From NCBI GenBank assembly GCA_001412425.1, contig LKUH01000424.1:1-7027 (forward strand): a stretch of 7,027 nt of DNA. The letters run 5' to 3'. The translations under genes were made by a program, and so were the position numbers. The notes under the pieces were generated by a model. The model ran no database searches, had not been told where the DNA came from, and saw nothing but the letters and a program-made list of their open reading frames with translations. Origin of the DNA: Candidatus Cloacimonas sp. SDB. Its GTDB lineage: Bacteria; Cloacimonadota; Cloacimonadia; Cloacimonadales; TCS61. Shown piece by piece: positions 1-6,239 of the stretch (the stretch's first letter is position 1; each line of letters starts with the position of its first letter).

Positions 1-54
1 AGCCAAAAAAGTTTTACCTGAACCAGCATTACCCAGGATTAGGATGCGCTGCAT
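1..54 (-). CDS. P-loop NTPase/kinase-like protein, N-terminal 18 codons only (runs off the window)
   Basis: Reading leftward from an ATG at 54-52 gives 18 open codons, MQRILILGNAGSGKTFLA, ending exactly at the window edge. This contains a complete Walker A motif, GNAGSGKT (GxxGxGKT/S), right after a short hydrophobic beta-strand at the extreme N-terminus. That placement is typical of small adenylate-kinase-like or FlaR/'topology modulation'-type P-loop proteins and other small nucleotide kinases. ATP or GTP binding is well supported; the substrate cannot be told from this fragment. The start lies 8 nt after the stop of the SGNH lipoprotein gene. The upstream sequence has only a weak GAAG-like ribosome site, so translational coupling to the upstream gene is plausible. 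It would be the last visible gene of the run. Confidence 0.75.
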   Translation of the reverse strand, partial: MQRILILGNAGSGKTFLA

Positions 55-62
55 CTGTCGCT

Positions 63-1112
63 TCAATAGGTATTATAGGTTTGCCAGGCGATTGCCTGGA
101 GGAAGTCTCTTTCCTCCGGAGTAATGATCTGATCATTGACATATTCAATACCTTCCGGGCTCAGATTCCAGAAATAAGCATAGAAAGTACAAATTGCCAG
201 ATAAGTCCCATACTCACTGGGGTGATTGCCGTCTGTATTGAAAAGTACCAGATCAGGATCCTGCTGGCGAGCCAGCTGCCAGGCTCTTGCCACTGGTACT
301 ACTTGAGCATCTAAAAGAGCACTTATATAATTGAAAGCTGCGGCCTGATCCTCTATCATAGTATCAAACTCGTCTTCATACGGCCAGCTGAAGAAGAAAA
401 CTGTCTGAGCTCCGGCTGCGGTTATAACTGAATCGAAAAGGGTAGCGTATAAAATAAAGCTTTCTGTCTCATCAACCGGCCAGGAAGTCCGTTCCTGAAG
501 AACTACAAAATCCCAATCTCCCTGCTCAATCTGTTCGATAGTGGATTCCTGGTAGTGATTCTGCAGAGAAAATCCGCCAGACGTGATCTGTTCGCACTCT
601 ATTGCCGTTGTTGAATCAGCTGACTGGACAAAATCCTGTAAGTGGAAACCAACTCCGCCATTCCAGTAAGTGATGCTGTTCCCGATAAACAGGATTCGCT
701 CAGGAGTACTGGGAAATTGATCGCCCCAGTCAACCACGATCTCCAGATTTCCGGTTTGCCCAATAAATTCCAGGGTGATGTTAACCGTAGTAGTCTCACC
801 CACAACAACAACGCCGCTTCCAGAACCCGTTGCTATAAGTGTTTCGTTATCATATACTTCCACAATAATGTCATAAGTTCCTGCCGCCAGATCATAAAAT
901 GTGCCGGTAGCTGTATGCCCTGAAATATTGAGATTGAGGCTATCAATAAAGTTGCCGCGGGTTATGGTTACAGTGACCCTGGTTACTTCAAAACCCTGTT
1001 CAAAAGCTGGCTGCAAAGACATGCTGATTGCCATGTCCTCTTTCATTTCTGGTGCTGCACTCTCACTGATGGAACATGAGACCAGCAGGATCAGTGGTAT
1101 TAATGATATCAA
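63..1112 (-). CDS. SGNH/GDSL-type hydrolase lipoprotein with N-terminal beta-sandwich-like region
   Basis: The 349-aa product from a TTG start begins with a hydrophobic stretch and a lipobox (LVSC, Cys13), so it is a predicted envelope lipoprotein. Residues about 35-118 are Thr/Val-rich alternating strands that look like a carboxypeptidase-regulatory or Ig-like beta-sandwich. Residues about 137-345 form an SGNH hydrolase domain. Block I is FIGNSIT with nucleophile Ser146. An SGG turn at 178-180 fits the oxyanion Gly block, WDFVVLQERTS lies at 200-210 in place of the usual block III Asn region, and DGNH (Asp294, His297) completes the triad. Such proteins are usually esterases or acetyl-esterases acting on surface carbohydrates; the substrate is unknown here. 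The TTG is the only canonical start in the open frame. However, a strong AGGAGG at 1138-1133 sits 19 nt above it and only 2 or 5 nt above in-frame ATT or ATC codons. Starting there adds a basic signal-peptide n-region (Lys and Arg). The stop is TGA at 65-63. Confidence 0.85.
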   Translation of the reverse strand: MISLIPLILLVSCSISESAAPEMKEDMAISMSLQPAFEQGFEVTRVTVTITRGNFIDSLNLNISGHTATGTFYDLAAGTYDIIVEVYDNETLIATGSGSGVVVVGETTTVNITLEFIGQTGNLEIVVDWGDQFPSTPERILFIGNSITYWNGGVGFHLQDFVQSADSTTAIECEQITSGGFSLQNHYQESTIEQIEQGDWDFVVLQERTSWPVDETESFILYATLFDSVITAAGAQTVFFFSWPYEDEFDTMIEDQAAAFNYISALLDAQVVPVARAWQLARQQDPDLVLFNTDGNHPSEYGTYLAICTFYAYFWNLSPEGIEYVNDQIITPEERDFLQAIAWQTYNTY

Positions 1113-1132
1113 CCTGATAAATTTGATAATAT

Positions 1133-1138
1133 CCTCCT
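1133..1138 (-). promoter_or_regulatory. Strong Shine-Dalgarno site that argues for a non-canonical start of the SGNH lipoprotein gene
   Basis: The minus strand reads AGGAGG here, the best ribosome binding site in the window. Five bases later comes ATC (1127-1125), in frame with the downstream lipoprotein; ATT (1130-1128) is also in frame, 2 nt away. The first TTG is 19 nt away, too far for normal use. Between the in-frame TGA at 1166-1164 and that TTG there is no ATG, GTG or TTG in this frame. Confidence 0.6.
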
Positions 1139-1151
1139 GATTTGAAAATTC

Positions 1152-1168
1152 GCTGAAATCACTTCAGC
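1152..1168 (-). other. Small inverted repeat (6-bp stem, 5-nt loop) spanning the stop codon of the beta-helix gene
   Basis: On the minus strand GCTGAA (1168-1163), a 5-nt loop, then TTCAGC (1157-1152) form a perfect 6-bp hairpin. The TGA stop of the upstream gene (1161-1159) sits in the loop. It is followed by GAATTTTC, which is a poor U-tract, so it is at best a weak terminator or attenuator. It could also influence ribosome access to the AGGAGG site 13 nt further on. It may be a chance structure. Confidence 0.3.
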
Positions 1169-2571
1169 AAAATCATTTTGCGGGATGCAGTCAAATTCCC
1201 GTCTGTTATTTTACAGAAATAGATTCCGCTGGAAACCGATTTTCCGTTGTAATCGGTTCCATTCCAGATTATATAATGCTTACCTGCCGGCAGATTATTT
1301 TTTACCAGGGTAAATATTTTTTCCCCTTTGATATTGCAGATCACCAGCTTGGTTTTTTCTTGAGTTTCCGGTAGAGAAAAAGAAATGATCGTTTCAGCAT
1401 TAAAGGGATTAGGGTAATTTTTCAGAACCGGGTTAAAATTAACTACGTCATTATTGCTGATAAAGCTTCCCTGCCATTCATAAGCACCCATATCAACGAT
1501 ATTATCGTATATCCTTTGCTCTCCTGCCAGATCTGTCGCAGGAAATTCCTGTCCCCAGGGCAGATCATTTAAGCCGGCATTGATGCAGGGGGAGTCGGAT
1601 TGCAGATAGTATGGGGTTGAACCGTTCATCACAAATTGAGCGGGAAAATCAATATTACCTGTTCCAGCATATCCGTTTTCAATATTATTATAATTTATAT
1701 AGAAGGCTTTTCCTTCCAGTATCTGATCCTGAAAGAAATAATTTGTCAGGTTATTCCTGATTATATTACCGGTTAACTGAGGTTTAGCTATGTAAGTGTG
1801 GACCATAGCTGTAACATACCATACATCCTGATTCAGGATCTGATTAGCAGCAATAGTATTGTAGTTCAAATGAGGATGGGAATATTTAACATAAAAGGGT
1901 GAACCAGCCAGCAGGGCATAATTATTATGGAAGAGATTACCGGTTATTTCCGGAGCAGAATTGTAATCGCAGCCGACAGCACTTCCAAAAATGGCAAAAT
2001 TGTTGCGGAAGATTGAATTCACCACCTGTAATTGGGAAAAATTGTAACAATAGATCACTCCTCCGATAATATCAGTGGAAAGAGATTTGCTGTTTTCAAA
2101 AATACAATAGCGGAAAAAGGAGGGTTCGTTCAGATGGGAAGTGTTGGAAAATCTGATGCCATTCCAGCTGCCTGCTTCAGTAGAATCAGGCTGGAATTGA
2201 TCAGCATTGCTACTTGTGAAAATGATCTGGTTATCCGGCTCTCCAGCTGCCTGCAGGGAACCGAAAACAGAAATTGAATAAAATCCGGCAAATTCTATGG
2301 TTGCTCCGGGTTCTATGGCCAGCGTTACCCCGTCGTTTATGATAATATTTCCGATCACGGATATTGTATCTGCCGACCAGATTGTATTCTCTGTTATTTC
2401 TCCCTCAACTTCAAAGCGGTTACCCTTTCTGGAATTGCTGAAATATCTGTTGAATATTTCGGGTTCTGGTGGATGTTGAATCTTTTCTTCAGGAAAAGTA
2501 ATACATCCGTAACCTGCAGCGGGAGAATCCGGCAGCAGAGAATAATCTCCATTTTCGGGATTCGAGAGCAT
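1159..2571 (-). CDS. C-terminal part of a split secreted parallel beta-helix protein with Por/T9SS type A-like sorting domain
   Basis: This 470-aa segment has no signal peptide and begins mid-domain. Residues about 50-370 are short repeated strands with Asn ladders and phrases such as ITGNLFHNN and LTGNIIRNN, typical of right-handed parallel beta-helix (pectate-lyase-like) surface proteins. They end in DLAGEQRIYDNIVDMGAYEW, the closing motif common in such proteins. Residues 381-470 are a FlgD-Ig-like/T9SS type A-like sorting domain: NYPNPFN at 385-391, LPAGKH, WNGTDYNGK, SSGIYFCKI and a terminal KMILLK. The frame is continuous with the upstream 227-aa ORF through 19 further sense codons and one TGA (2631-2629), so this is most simply the back half of one 717-codon gene. 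The ATG at 2571-2569 has GAGG five bases upstream, so separate initiation is possible, but that product would lack an export signal. No catalytic residues are recognisable; adhesion or polysaccharide binding is only a guess. Confidence 0.8.
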   Translation of the reverse strand: MLSNPENGDYSLLPDSPAAGYGCITFPEEKIQHPPEPEIFNRYFSNSRKGNRFEVEGEITENTIWSADTISVIGNIIINDGVTLAIEPGATIEFAGFYSISVFGSLQAAGEPDNQIIFTSSNADQFQPDSTEAGSWNGIRFSNTSHLNEPSFFRYCIFENSKSLSTDIIGGVIYCYNFSQLQVVNSIFRNNFAIFGSAVGCDYNSAPEITGNLFHNNYALLAGSPFYVKYSHPHLNYNTIAANQILNQDVWYVTAMVHTYIAKPQLTGNIIRNNLTNYFFQDQILEGKAFYINYNNIENGYAGTGNIDFPAQFVMNGSTPYYLQSDSPCINAGLNDLPWGQEFPATDLAGEQRIYDNIVDMGAYEWQGSFISNNDVVNFNPVLKNYPNPFNAETIISFSLPETQEKTKLVICNIKGEKIFTLVKNNLPAGKHYIIWNGTDYNGKSVSSGIYFCKITDGNLTASRKMILLK

Positions 2572-2631
2572 GGGATCCTCGGCAATAACATTGTTTAAGG
2601 CAGCCCAACTGACCGCAGCAGGCAGAACTCA
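2572..2631 (-). other. In-frame TGA plus 19 sense codons joining the two halves of the beta-helix gene
   Basis: The upstream half ends CEYG-TGA with the stop at 2631-2629. The frame then continues without another stop as VLPAAVSWAALNNVIAEDP straight into the ATG at 2571. The AEDPMLSNPENGDYSLLPDS-type text spanning the junction is the usual end of a beta-helix domain, so the intervening codons look like real coding sequence, not spacer. One base change from TGG (Trp) or CGA (Arg) would produce the TGA. TGA also ends four other genes here, so it is a normal stop in this genome. Confidence 0.8.
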
Positions 2632-3312
2632 GCCATATTCGCATAATTCAATAATATGTCTTAAAGAATCACTATTTGCTTCAGTATCGTAATGGAAGGT
2701 CCAGTTATCCTGAATAACAGGAGTGCCATAAAATCCGGTAAAAACGCTTATTGCTATGGCAGAACCGGTTGGCAGCCAATCGGTTGAGATTCCGGTTGTG
2801 AAAATATAATCGCTGCCCGTTGCAACAGCATCAACAATTATATTTCTTTCTATCAGAATGTTTTCCCCTGCACCCTGTAAGCGGATTCCATAATCATGAG
2901 GTTGATAAAAAGTAACATATCGGACACTTCCCCAGGGTCTCTGATCAAAAAGGCTGTTATTCATACCCCGAAATCTGACATTTCCGTTAATAATTATGCA
3001 GTCTTCAATATCCAGAATATTTTCACAGCAGGAAATGCAGATCTCGGAGCCCTGCAGATCGAGAATAGCTCCGTTACCCTGAATGCGTACGTTCAATCCC
3101 TCTTCACCATAGAGTTGAGCAGTCCTTTGATCAAAAAGTTTACCGATGAGTAATCCACCTGTATAGGTTTCTCCGGTATTAAGCTGTAGAAATTTATCAT
3201 AACCTTCCTGGGGTTCCGCAGCGTCGAAAGCTTCTTTCAAAGTAATTGCAGAAATACTGGAAAATAAAACTACGAAAAGAAAAAGTAACAATACGGATGC
3301 TTTATTTAGCAT
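2629..3312 (-). CDS. N-terminal part of the split secreted beta-helix protein (signal peptide plus first beta-helix section)
   Basis: The 227-aa product starts with a clear Sec signal peptide (Lys4, hydrophobic core 6-18, likely cleavage after SSISA near residue 22). Residues about 40-200 show the beta-helix style of short strands and Asn/Ile ladders, for example VRIQGNGAILDLQG, IEDCIIINGNVRFRG and ILIERNIIVDA. Closely spaced cysteines occur at CISCCENILDIEDC, which is uncommon for an exported protein of this type. The ATG at 3312-3310 overlaps the end of the upstream membrane-protein gene by 11 nt, and AGGAG lies 9 nt before it, so translation is probably coupled. The ORF stops at a TGA in the middle of what reads as one longer protein. 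On its own it would be secreted without the C-terminal sorting domain. It is either a broken gene, a readthrough product, or the result of a one-base sequence error. Confidence 0.8.
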   Translation of the reverse strand: MLNKASVLLLFLFVVLFSSISAITLKEAFDAAEPQEGYDKFLQLNTGETYTGGLLIGKLFDQRTAQLYGEEGLNVRIQGNGAILDLQGSEICISCCENILDIEDCIIINGNVRFRGMNNSLFDQRPWGSVRYVTFYQPHDYGIRLQGAGENILIERNIIVDAVATGSDYIFTTGISTDWLPTGSAIAISVFTGFYGTPVIQDNWTFHYDTEANSDSLRHIIELCEYG

Positions 3313-3811
3313 TCTGATCTTCTCCTGATCTGAAAGAGTTGTCTCTGTCAGAAGAATTTGGTTTTTCTTGGGTTTTAAATGATCGAATGATCAGATAAAT
3401 TCCCAGCAGAATAATTAAAACAGGCCAGCCCCTCTGCAGCCAGTAAGATGCTCTTCTTAAACTTGTCAGAACCAGAATAACACCTGGAATAAGTGGCCAC
3501 CAGTGGGATTTGCCCCGGTATAAAAAGTCGATAATAAAAATGGCGATAAAACCAAAGCCCAAACCCCAGGGACCGCTTCTGCTGAAACCTGGCAGAGCTG
3601 AGTAACCGGAGCTTAAGGAAATACCCAGCATTAGGCATGCCGGGATTAATAAACCGTAAGCATTTTGATAAAAATAGGCAGCCAGAAAAAGACCTCCAAT
3701 CAGTAAAAGAAAGGAATCGGGATGGCGGAAGGTAGAGAATTTCAGGAAAATTATCAGCAAGCCCAGAAGTACAAGAATCATTCCGGATAAAATTTGACCT
3801 TTACTTTTCAT
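3302..3811 (-). CDS. Polytopic membrane protein, LiaI/LiaF-TM (DUF5668)-like
   Basis: The 169-aa protein is mostly membrane: hydrophobic segments lie at about 7-24, 32-48, 50-67, 82-98, 104-118 and 127-143. A charged, Ser/Asp-rich tail of about 25 residues follows. The repeated pattern of a short loop, a W-W/G-W-P motif (HWWPLIPG at 103-110, RGWPVLIILLGIYLIIR at 127-143) and a helix resembles the LiaI-LiaF-like transmembrane region found in envelope-stress and membrane-organisation proteins. No enzymatic motif is visible, and the LiaF C-terminal soluble domain is absent. The ATG at 3811-3809 has AAAGGAG five bases upstream. The gene lies 19 nt after the beta-propeller gene and its last 11 nt overlap the start of the beta-helix gene. 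Family assignment is tentative; membrane location is secure. Confidence 0.75.
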   Translation of the reverse strand: MKSKGQILSGMILVLLGLLIIFLKFSTFRHPDSFLLLIGGLFLAAYFYQNAYGLLIPACLMLGISLSSGYSALPGFSRSGPWGLGFGFIAIFIIDFLYRGKSHWWPLIPGVILVLTSLRRASYWLQRGWPVLIILLGIYLIIRSFKTQEKPNSSDRDNSFRSGEDQNAK

Positions 3812-3830
3812 CGCATCTCCTTTATTCTAA

Positions 3831-4691
3831 TCATTTTTCTGATATCTTGTAAGCGACAATCCGGTCGTTGAAAAAAGTTGGAATAAGAAGCAGTTCCATC
3901 TCTTTAATATAATAAATATCAGCTGCATTCTGTTGCGAAGGTATAGTATCCATAAGCTGGGTTACTTCGGTAAAATTTTCCAGCAGGAAGATTTTTCCGT
4001 ACCAGTCGGAAAATATGATCTGATCGTAATTCCGTTTTACAATACCATCTACAATAGTATTGACTTTAATTTTATCGATCAGCTCATTTTTTTCCAGATC
4101 TATAAGAGCAATACTTTTGTTTCCGGAAGAACCCACGATCAGTTCATTTCCAGTGATATAAAGCCCATTAGGTCTGACAATTTCAGCACTTTTATGCCAT
4201 TTTTCAAATTCACCCTGGTGAAATCTGTAAATTGTATCATTGCCTCTAAAAGTTTCGGAAATATAAATTTTGCCGTGATCATCTATGGCGATATCATTAA
4301 GCAGTTCAGCATCCGGCGCTGTATATCTGCTCAGAATCCGGTTTTCCTCAATGCTGATCTCAACAAGCTCTGTAAGATCTGTTACATAAAGCTTCCGCTC
4401 AAATATTCCCATACCTTTGGGTGCATTCAATCCGGTGATCCATTCCAGCTGAATGATTTTTCCATCCAGACCGATTTTAGAGATAAAGCCATTACCGTCT
4501 GCTGCCAGAGGATCATCTACAATATTTGAAACATAAAGCAGAGAATCGACCGGATCGTAGATCACCGATTCCGGTGTTTTAAGCAGGGGTTCAGTTGCCC
4601 AGATTTCCTGCAGCTGCAATCCCTTATTTTCTGCGAGAATATTCGAAGTTAGAATTATCATAGATGTGATCAAAATCATTATTCTTTTCAT
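3831..4691 (-). CDS. Exported SMP-30/gluconolactonase-like beta-propeller protein
   Basis: The 286-aa protein has an N-terminal signal peptide (MKRI, hydrophobic core, likely cleavage after NILA at residue 20), so it should act in the periplasm or outside. The rest is a six-bladed propeller of the SMP-30/gluconolactonase/LRE-like fold, with blades reading YDPVDSLLYVSNI (45-57), KLYVTDLTELVEI (100-112), IDDHGKIYISET (136-147) and similar. Positions matching the metal and substrate residues of SMP-30 lactonases are kept: Glu41 in PESVIYD, Asn132 in LLNDIAID, Asn175 in RPNGL and Asp215 in VDGIV. A lactonase or other metal-dependent activity is therefore possible, but many such exported propellers have no known reaction. 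The start ATG follows GAGGAAA by 5 nt; that ribosome site overlaps the TGA of the preceding lipoprotein gene 10 nt upstream. The stop is TGA. Confidence 0.85.
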   Translation of the reverse strand: MKRIMILITSMIILTSNILAENKGLQLQEIWATEPLLKTPESVIYDPVDSLLYVSNIVDDPLAADGNGFISKIGLDGKIIQLEWITGLNAPKGMGIFERKLYVTDLTELVEISIEENRILSRYTAPDAELLNDIAIDDHGKIYISETFRGNDTIYRFHQGEFEKWHKSAEIVRPNGLYITGNELIVGSSGNKSIALIDLEKNELIDKIKVNTIVDGIVKRNYDQIIFSDWYGKIFLLENFTEVTQLMDTIPSQQNAADIYYIKEMELLLIPTFFNDRIVAYKISEK

Positions 4692-4701
4692 AAAAATTTC
4701 C

Positions 4702-5085
4702 TCATTTTAAATTTTCCAATATGAAGGAAGTGTACTCATCCAGTTTATAGCATCTGCTGGTTCTGCCTTTCATTCTATCGGCCCAGGCAACAAAATAGTC
4801 ACCCTTATAAACATAACCTTCTGCCAGGAAAATACTATAAACATCCGGAGTTTTGGATTGTTCAGTCCTGTAACCGTAAAGGATGAATTCAGGTTTCTCA
4901 TAGAAATCGTAGGTGGTGGGTTCCAGGTCCAGAAACAGCTCTTTCAGTTCTTCGATCTGTTCGCGGGTTAATTCTGTGGAATCCGCTTTCATTTTCTGGT
5001 AATCAGGCATTTTAATACCTTTCCCACCCTTGCTGCAACTTAAGAAAATCATAAAAATCATTAAAATAAAAATTATTCTTTTCAT
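4702..5085 (-). CDS. Small lipoprotein of unknown function
   Basis: The 127-aa product carries a lipoprotein signal: MKR, a 13-residue hydrophobic core, then FLSC with Cys17 as the likely lipidated residue, followed by the Ser/Lys/Gly linker SKGGKG. The mature part is charged. A helical segment with TREQIEELKELFLDLE lies near 40-55, and the C-terminal half is strand-rich with many aromatics (YDFYEKPEFILYGYRT, then YVYKGDYFVAWADRM). I recognise no family or catalytic motif. The ATG at 5085-5083 lies only 2 nt after the TAA of the aldo/keto reductase gene and uses GAGG within the end of that gene, so translation should be coupled. Its tight position before the exported propeller suggests co-expression with it. 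Confidence 0.75.
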   Translation of the reverse strand: MKRIIFILMIFMIFLSCSKGGKGIKMPDYQKMKADSTELTREQIEELKELFLDLEPTTYDFYEKPEFILYGYRTEQSKTPDVYSIFLAEGYVYKGDYFVAWADRMKGRTSRCYKLDEYTSFILENLK

Positions 5086-5087
5086 TT

Positions 5088-6239
5088 TTAGACCTCATCT
5101 TCAACATAAAATTTCTGGTGAGCCTCTTTCAACCATTTAATGATCTTGATATTCTGAGGGCATTTTGATTCGCATTCTCCGCATTCTATGCATTTATCAG
5201 CTCTTGCATCAGCCTGAATGAATTTATTATAGACGGTTCTGCTCCTTTTGAGATCATCATACATGGCGTTCATCATAAATACTCCCAGAATACTGGAAAT
5301 TGCCACCTTCTGTGGGCAGGGTTCACAATACTTGCAGCCTGTACATCTGATGGGAGATCTCTTAATATACTCTCTACGGACCTTTTTATAGAGATCCAAT
5401 TCTTTGGAAGTGAGAATATTGGGTTGAGCTGTTTCAGCACTGGCAATATTTTCTTTAACGTGCTGCATATTGCTCATTCCGCTTAACACGATGGAAACAT
5501 CAGGTTGATTCCAGAGCCATTGCAGAGCTCCATCAGCATAGGATCTTGCCGAAGAGAAATTTTTCCAGAGATCTGCTATTTCAGCCGGAGGGTCTTCCGC
5601 CAGCTGACCTCCCCTCAGAGGTTCCATAATAATAACACCCAGACCTTTGCGGGAAGCGTATTCAAATCCTCTTTTACCCGCCTGATAATTTGTATCCATG
5701 TAATTATACTGGATCTGACAGAAATCCCAATTATCATAGGCATCCACAATCTGTTTAAAAACACTGTACTGATCGTGAAAAGAAAATCCCAGAAATTTTA
5801 TTTTTCCTGCAGCTTTCTTCTTTTCGCACCATTCCAGTACACCCAGATCGCAGATCTTTTTCCAGGATTCTTTATCCAGGGCGTGCAGCAGATAACAATC
5901 AAAATAATCTGTCTGCAATTTCTCCAGTTGTTCCGTGAAATATTTATCAAAATCGGTGCTGTCATTTATTGACCAGCAGGGTAATTTAGTTGCCAGCAGC
6001 ACCTTTTCCCTTAATCCGCCTTTTAAAAGTCTGCCCAGAAAACGTTCGCTTTCTCCACCATGATAAGGATAGGCAGTATCAATGTAATTTACTCCTTTGT
6101 CGATAGCGTACAGGATCATTTTTTCTGCCAGCTTCTCATCAATCTTTTTCGTGTCATTATCAAGTACAGGCAGGCGCATTGCTCCAAATCCCAGAACGGA
6201 AACCTGTAAACCTGTTCGTCCCAACTTTCTATACTGCAT
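5088..6239 (-). CDS. Aldo/keto reductase with C-terminal 4Fe-4S ferredoxin domain
   Basis: The 383-aa cytosolic protein opens with YRKLGRTGLQVSVLGFGAMR, the hallmark N-terminus of NAD(P)H-dependent aldo/keto reductases. The TIM-barrel tetrad is intact: Asp54 and Tyr59 in YIDTAYPYHGGESE, Lys85 in LLATKLP and His119 in YLLHAL. Residues about 290-383 hold two cysteine clusters. The first is Cys299-x2-Cys302-x2-Cys305-x2-Cys308-Pro and the second is Cys350-x2-Cys353-x2-Cys356-x3-Cys360-Pro, both consistent with [4Fe-4S] binding. This fused subfamily is common in anaerobes and is predicted to couple carbonyl reduction to a ferredoxin-like electron path; the substrate is unknown. The ATG at 6239-6237 overlaps the end of the upstream gene by 11 nt and has AGGGG six bases upstream. 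The small lipoprotein gene begins 2 nt after its TAA. Family confidence is high; physiological role is open. Confidence 0.93.
   Translation of the reverse strand: MQYRKLGRTGLQVSVLGFGAMRLPVLDNDTKKIDEKLAEKMILYAIDKGVNYIDTAYPYHGGESERFLGRLLKGGLREKVLLATKLPCWSINDSTDFDKYFTEQLEKLQTDYFDCYLLHALDKESWKKICDLGVLEWCEKKKAAGKIKFLGFSFHDQYSVFKQIVDAYDNWDFCQIQYNYMDTNYQAGKRGFEYASRKGLGVIIMEPLRGGQLAEDPPAEIADLWKNFSSARSYADGALQWLWNQPDVSIVLSGMSNMQHVKENIASAETAQPNILTSKELDLYKKVRREYIKRSPIRCTGCKYCEPCPQKVAISSILGVFMMNAMYDDLKRSRTVYNKFIQADARADKCIECGECESKCPQNIKIIKWLKEAHQKFYVEDEV

Noticed and set aside
2629..2631. TGA reassigned to a sense codon (alternative genetic code)
   Set aside because: TGA is the terminal stop of four other genes here (65-63, 1161-1159, 3833-3831, 4704-4702), with the next gene beginning close behind each, so it works as a stop in this genome.
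2590..2635. Selenocysteine insertion at the in-frame TGA
   Set aside because: Only a weak, partly G-U stem (GGCTGA with TCAGTT) surrounds the TGA, with no clear bacterial SECIS hairpin just after it. An exported beta-helix protein is also not a known selenoprotein type.
3933..4529. Long plus-strand open frame of 198 codons
   Set aside because: It lies entirely opposite the propeller gene, has no ribosome site or recognisable domain, and its composition is what an antisense frame of a beta-rich gene gives.
5505..5972. Plus-strand open frame of 155 codons
   Set aside because: It is antisense to the aldo/keto reductase, whose family assignment is certain, and it shows no protein-like features.
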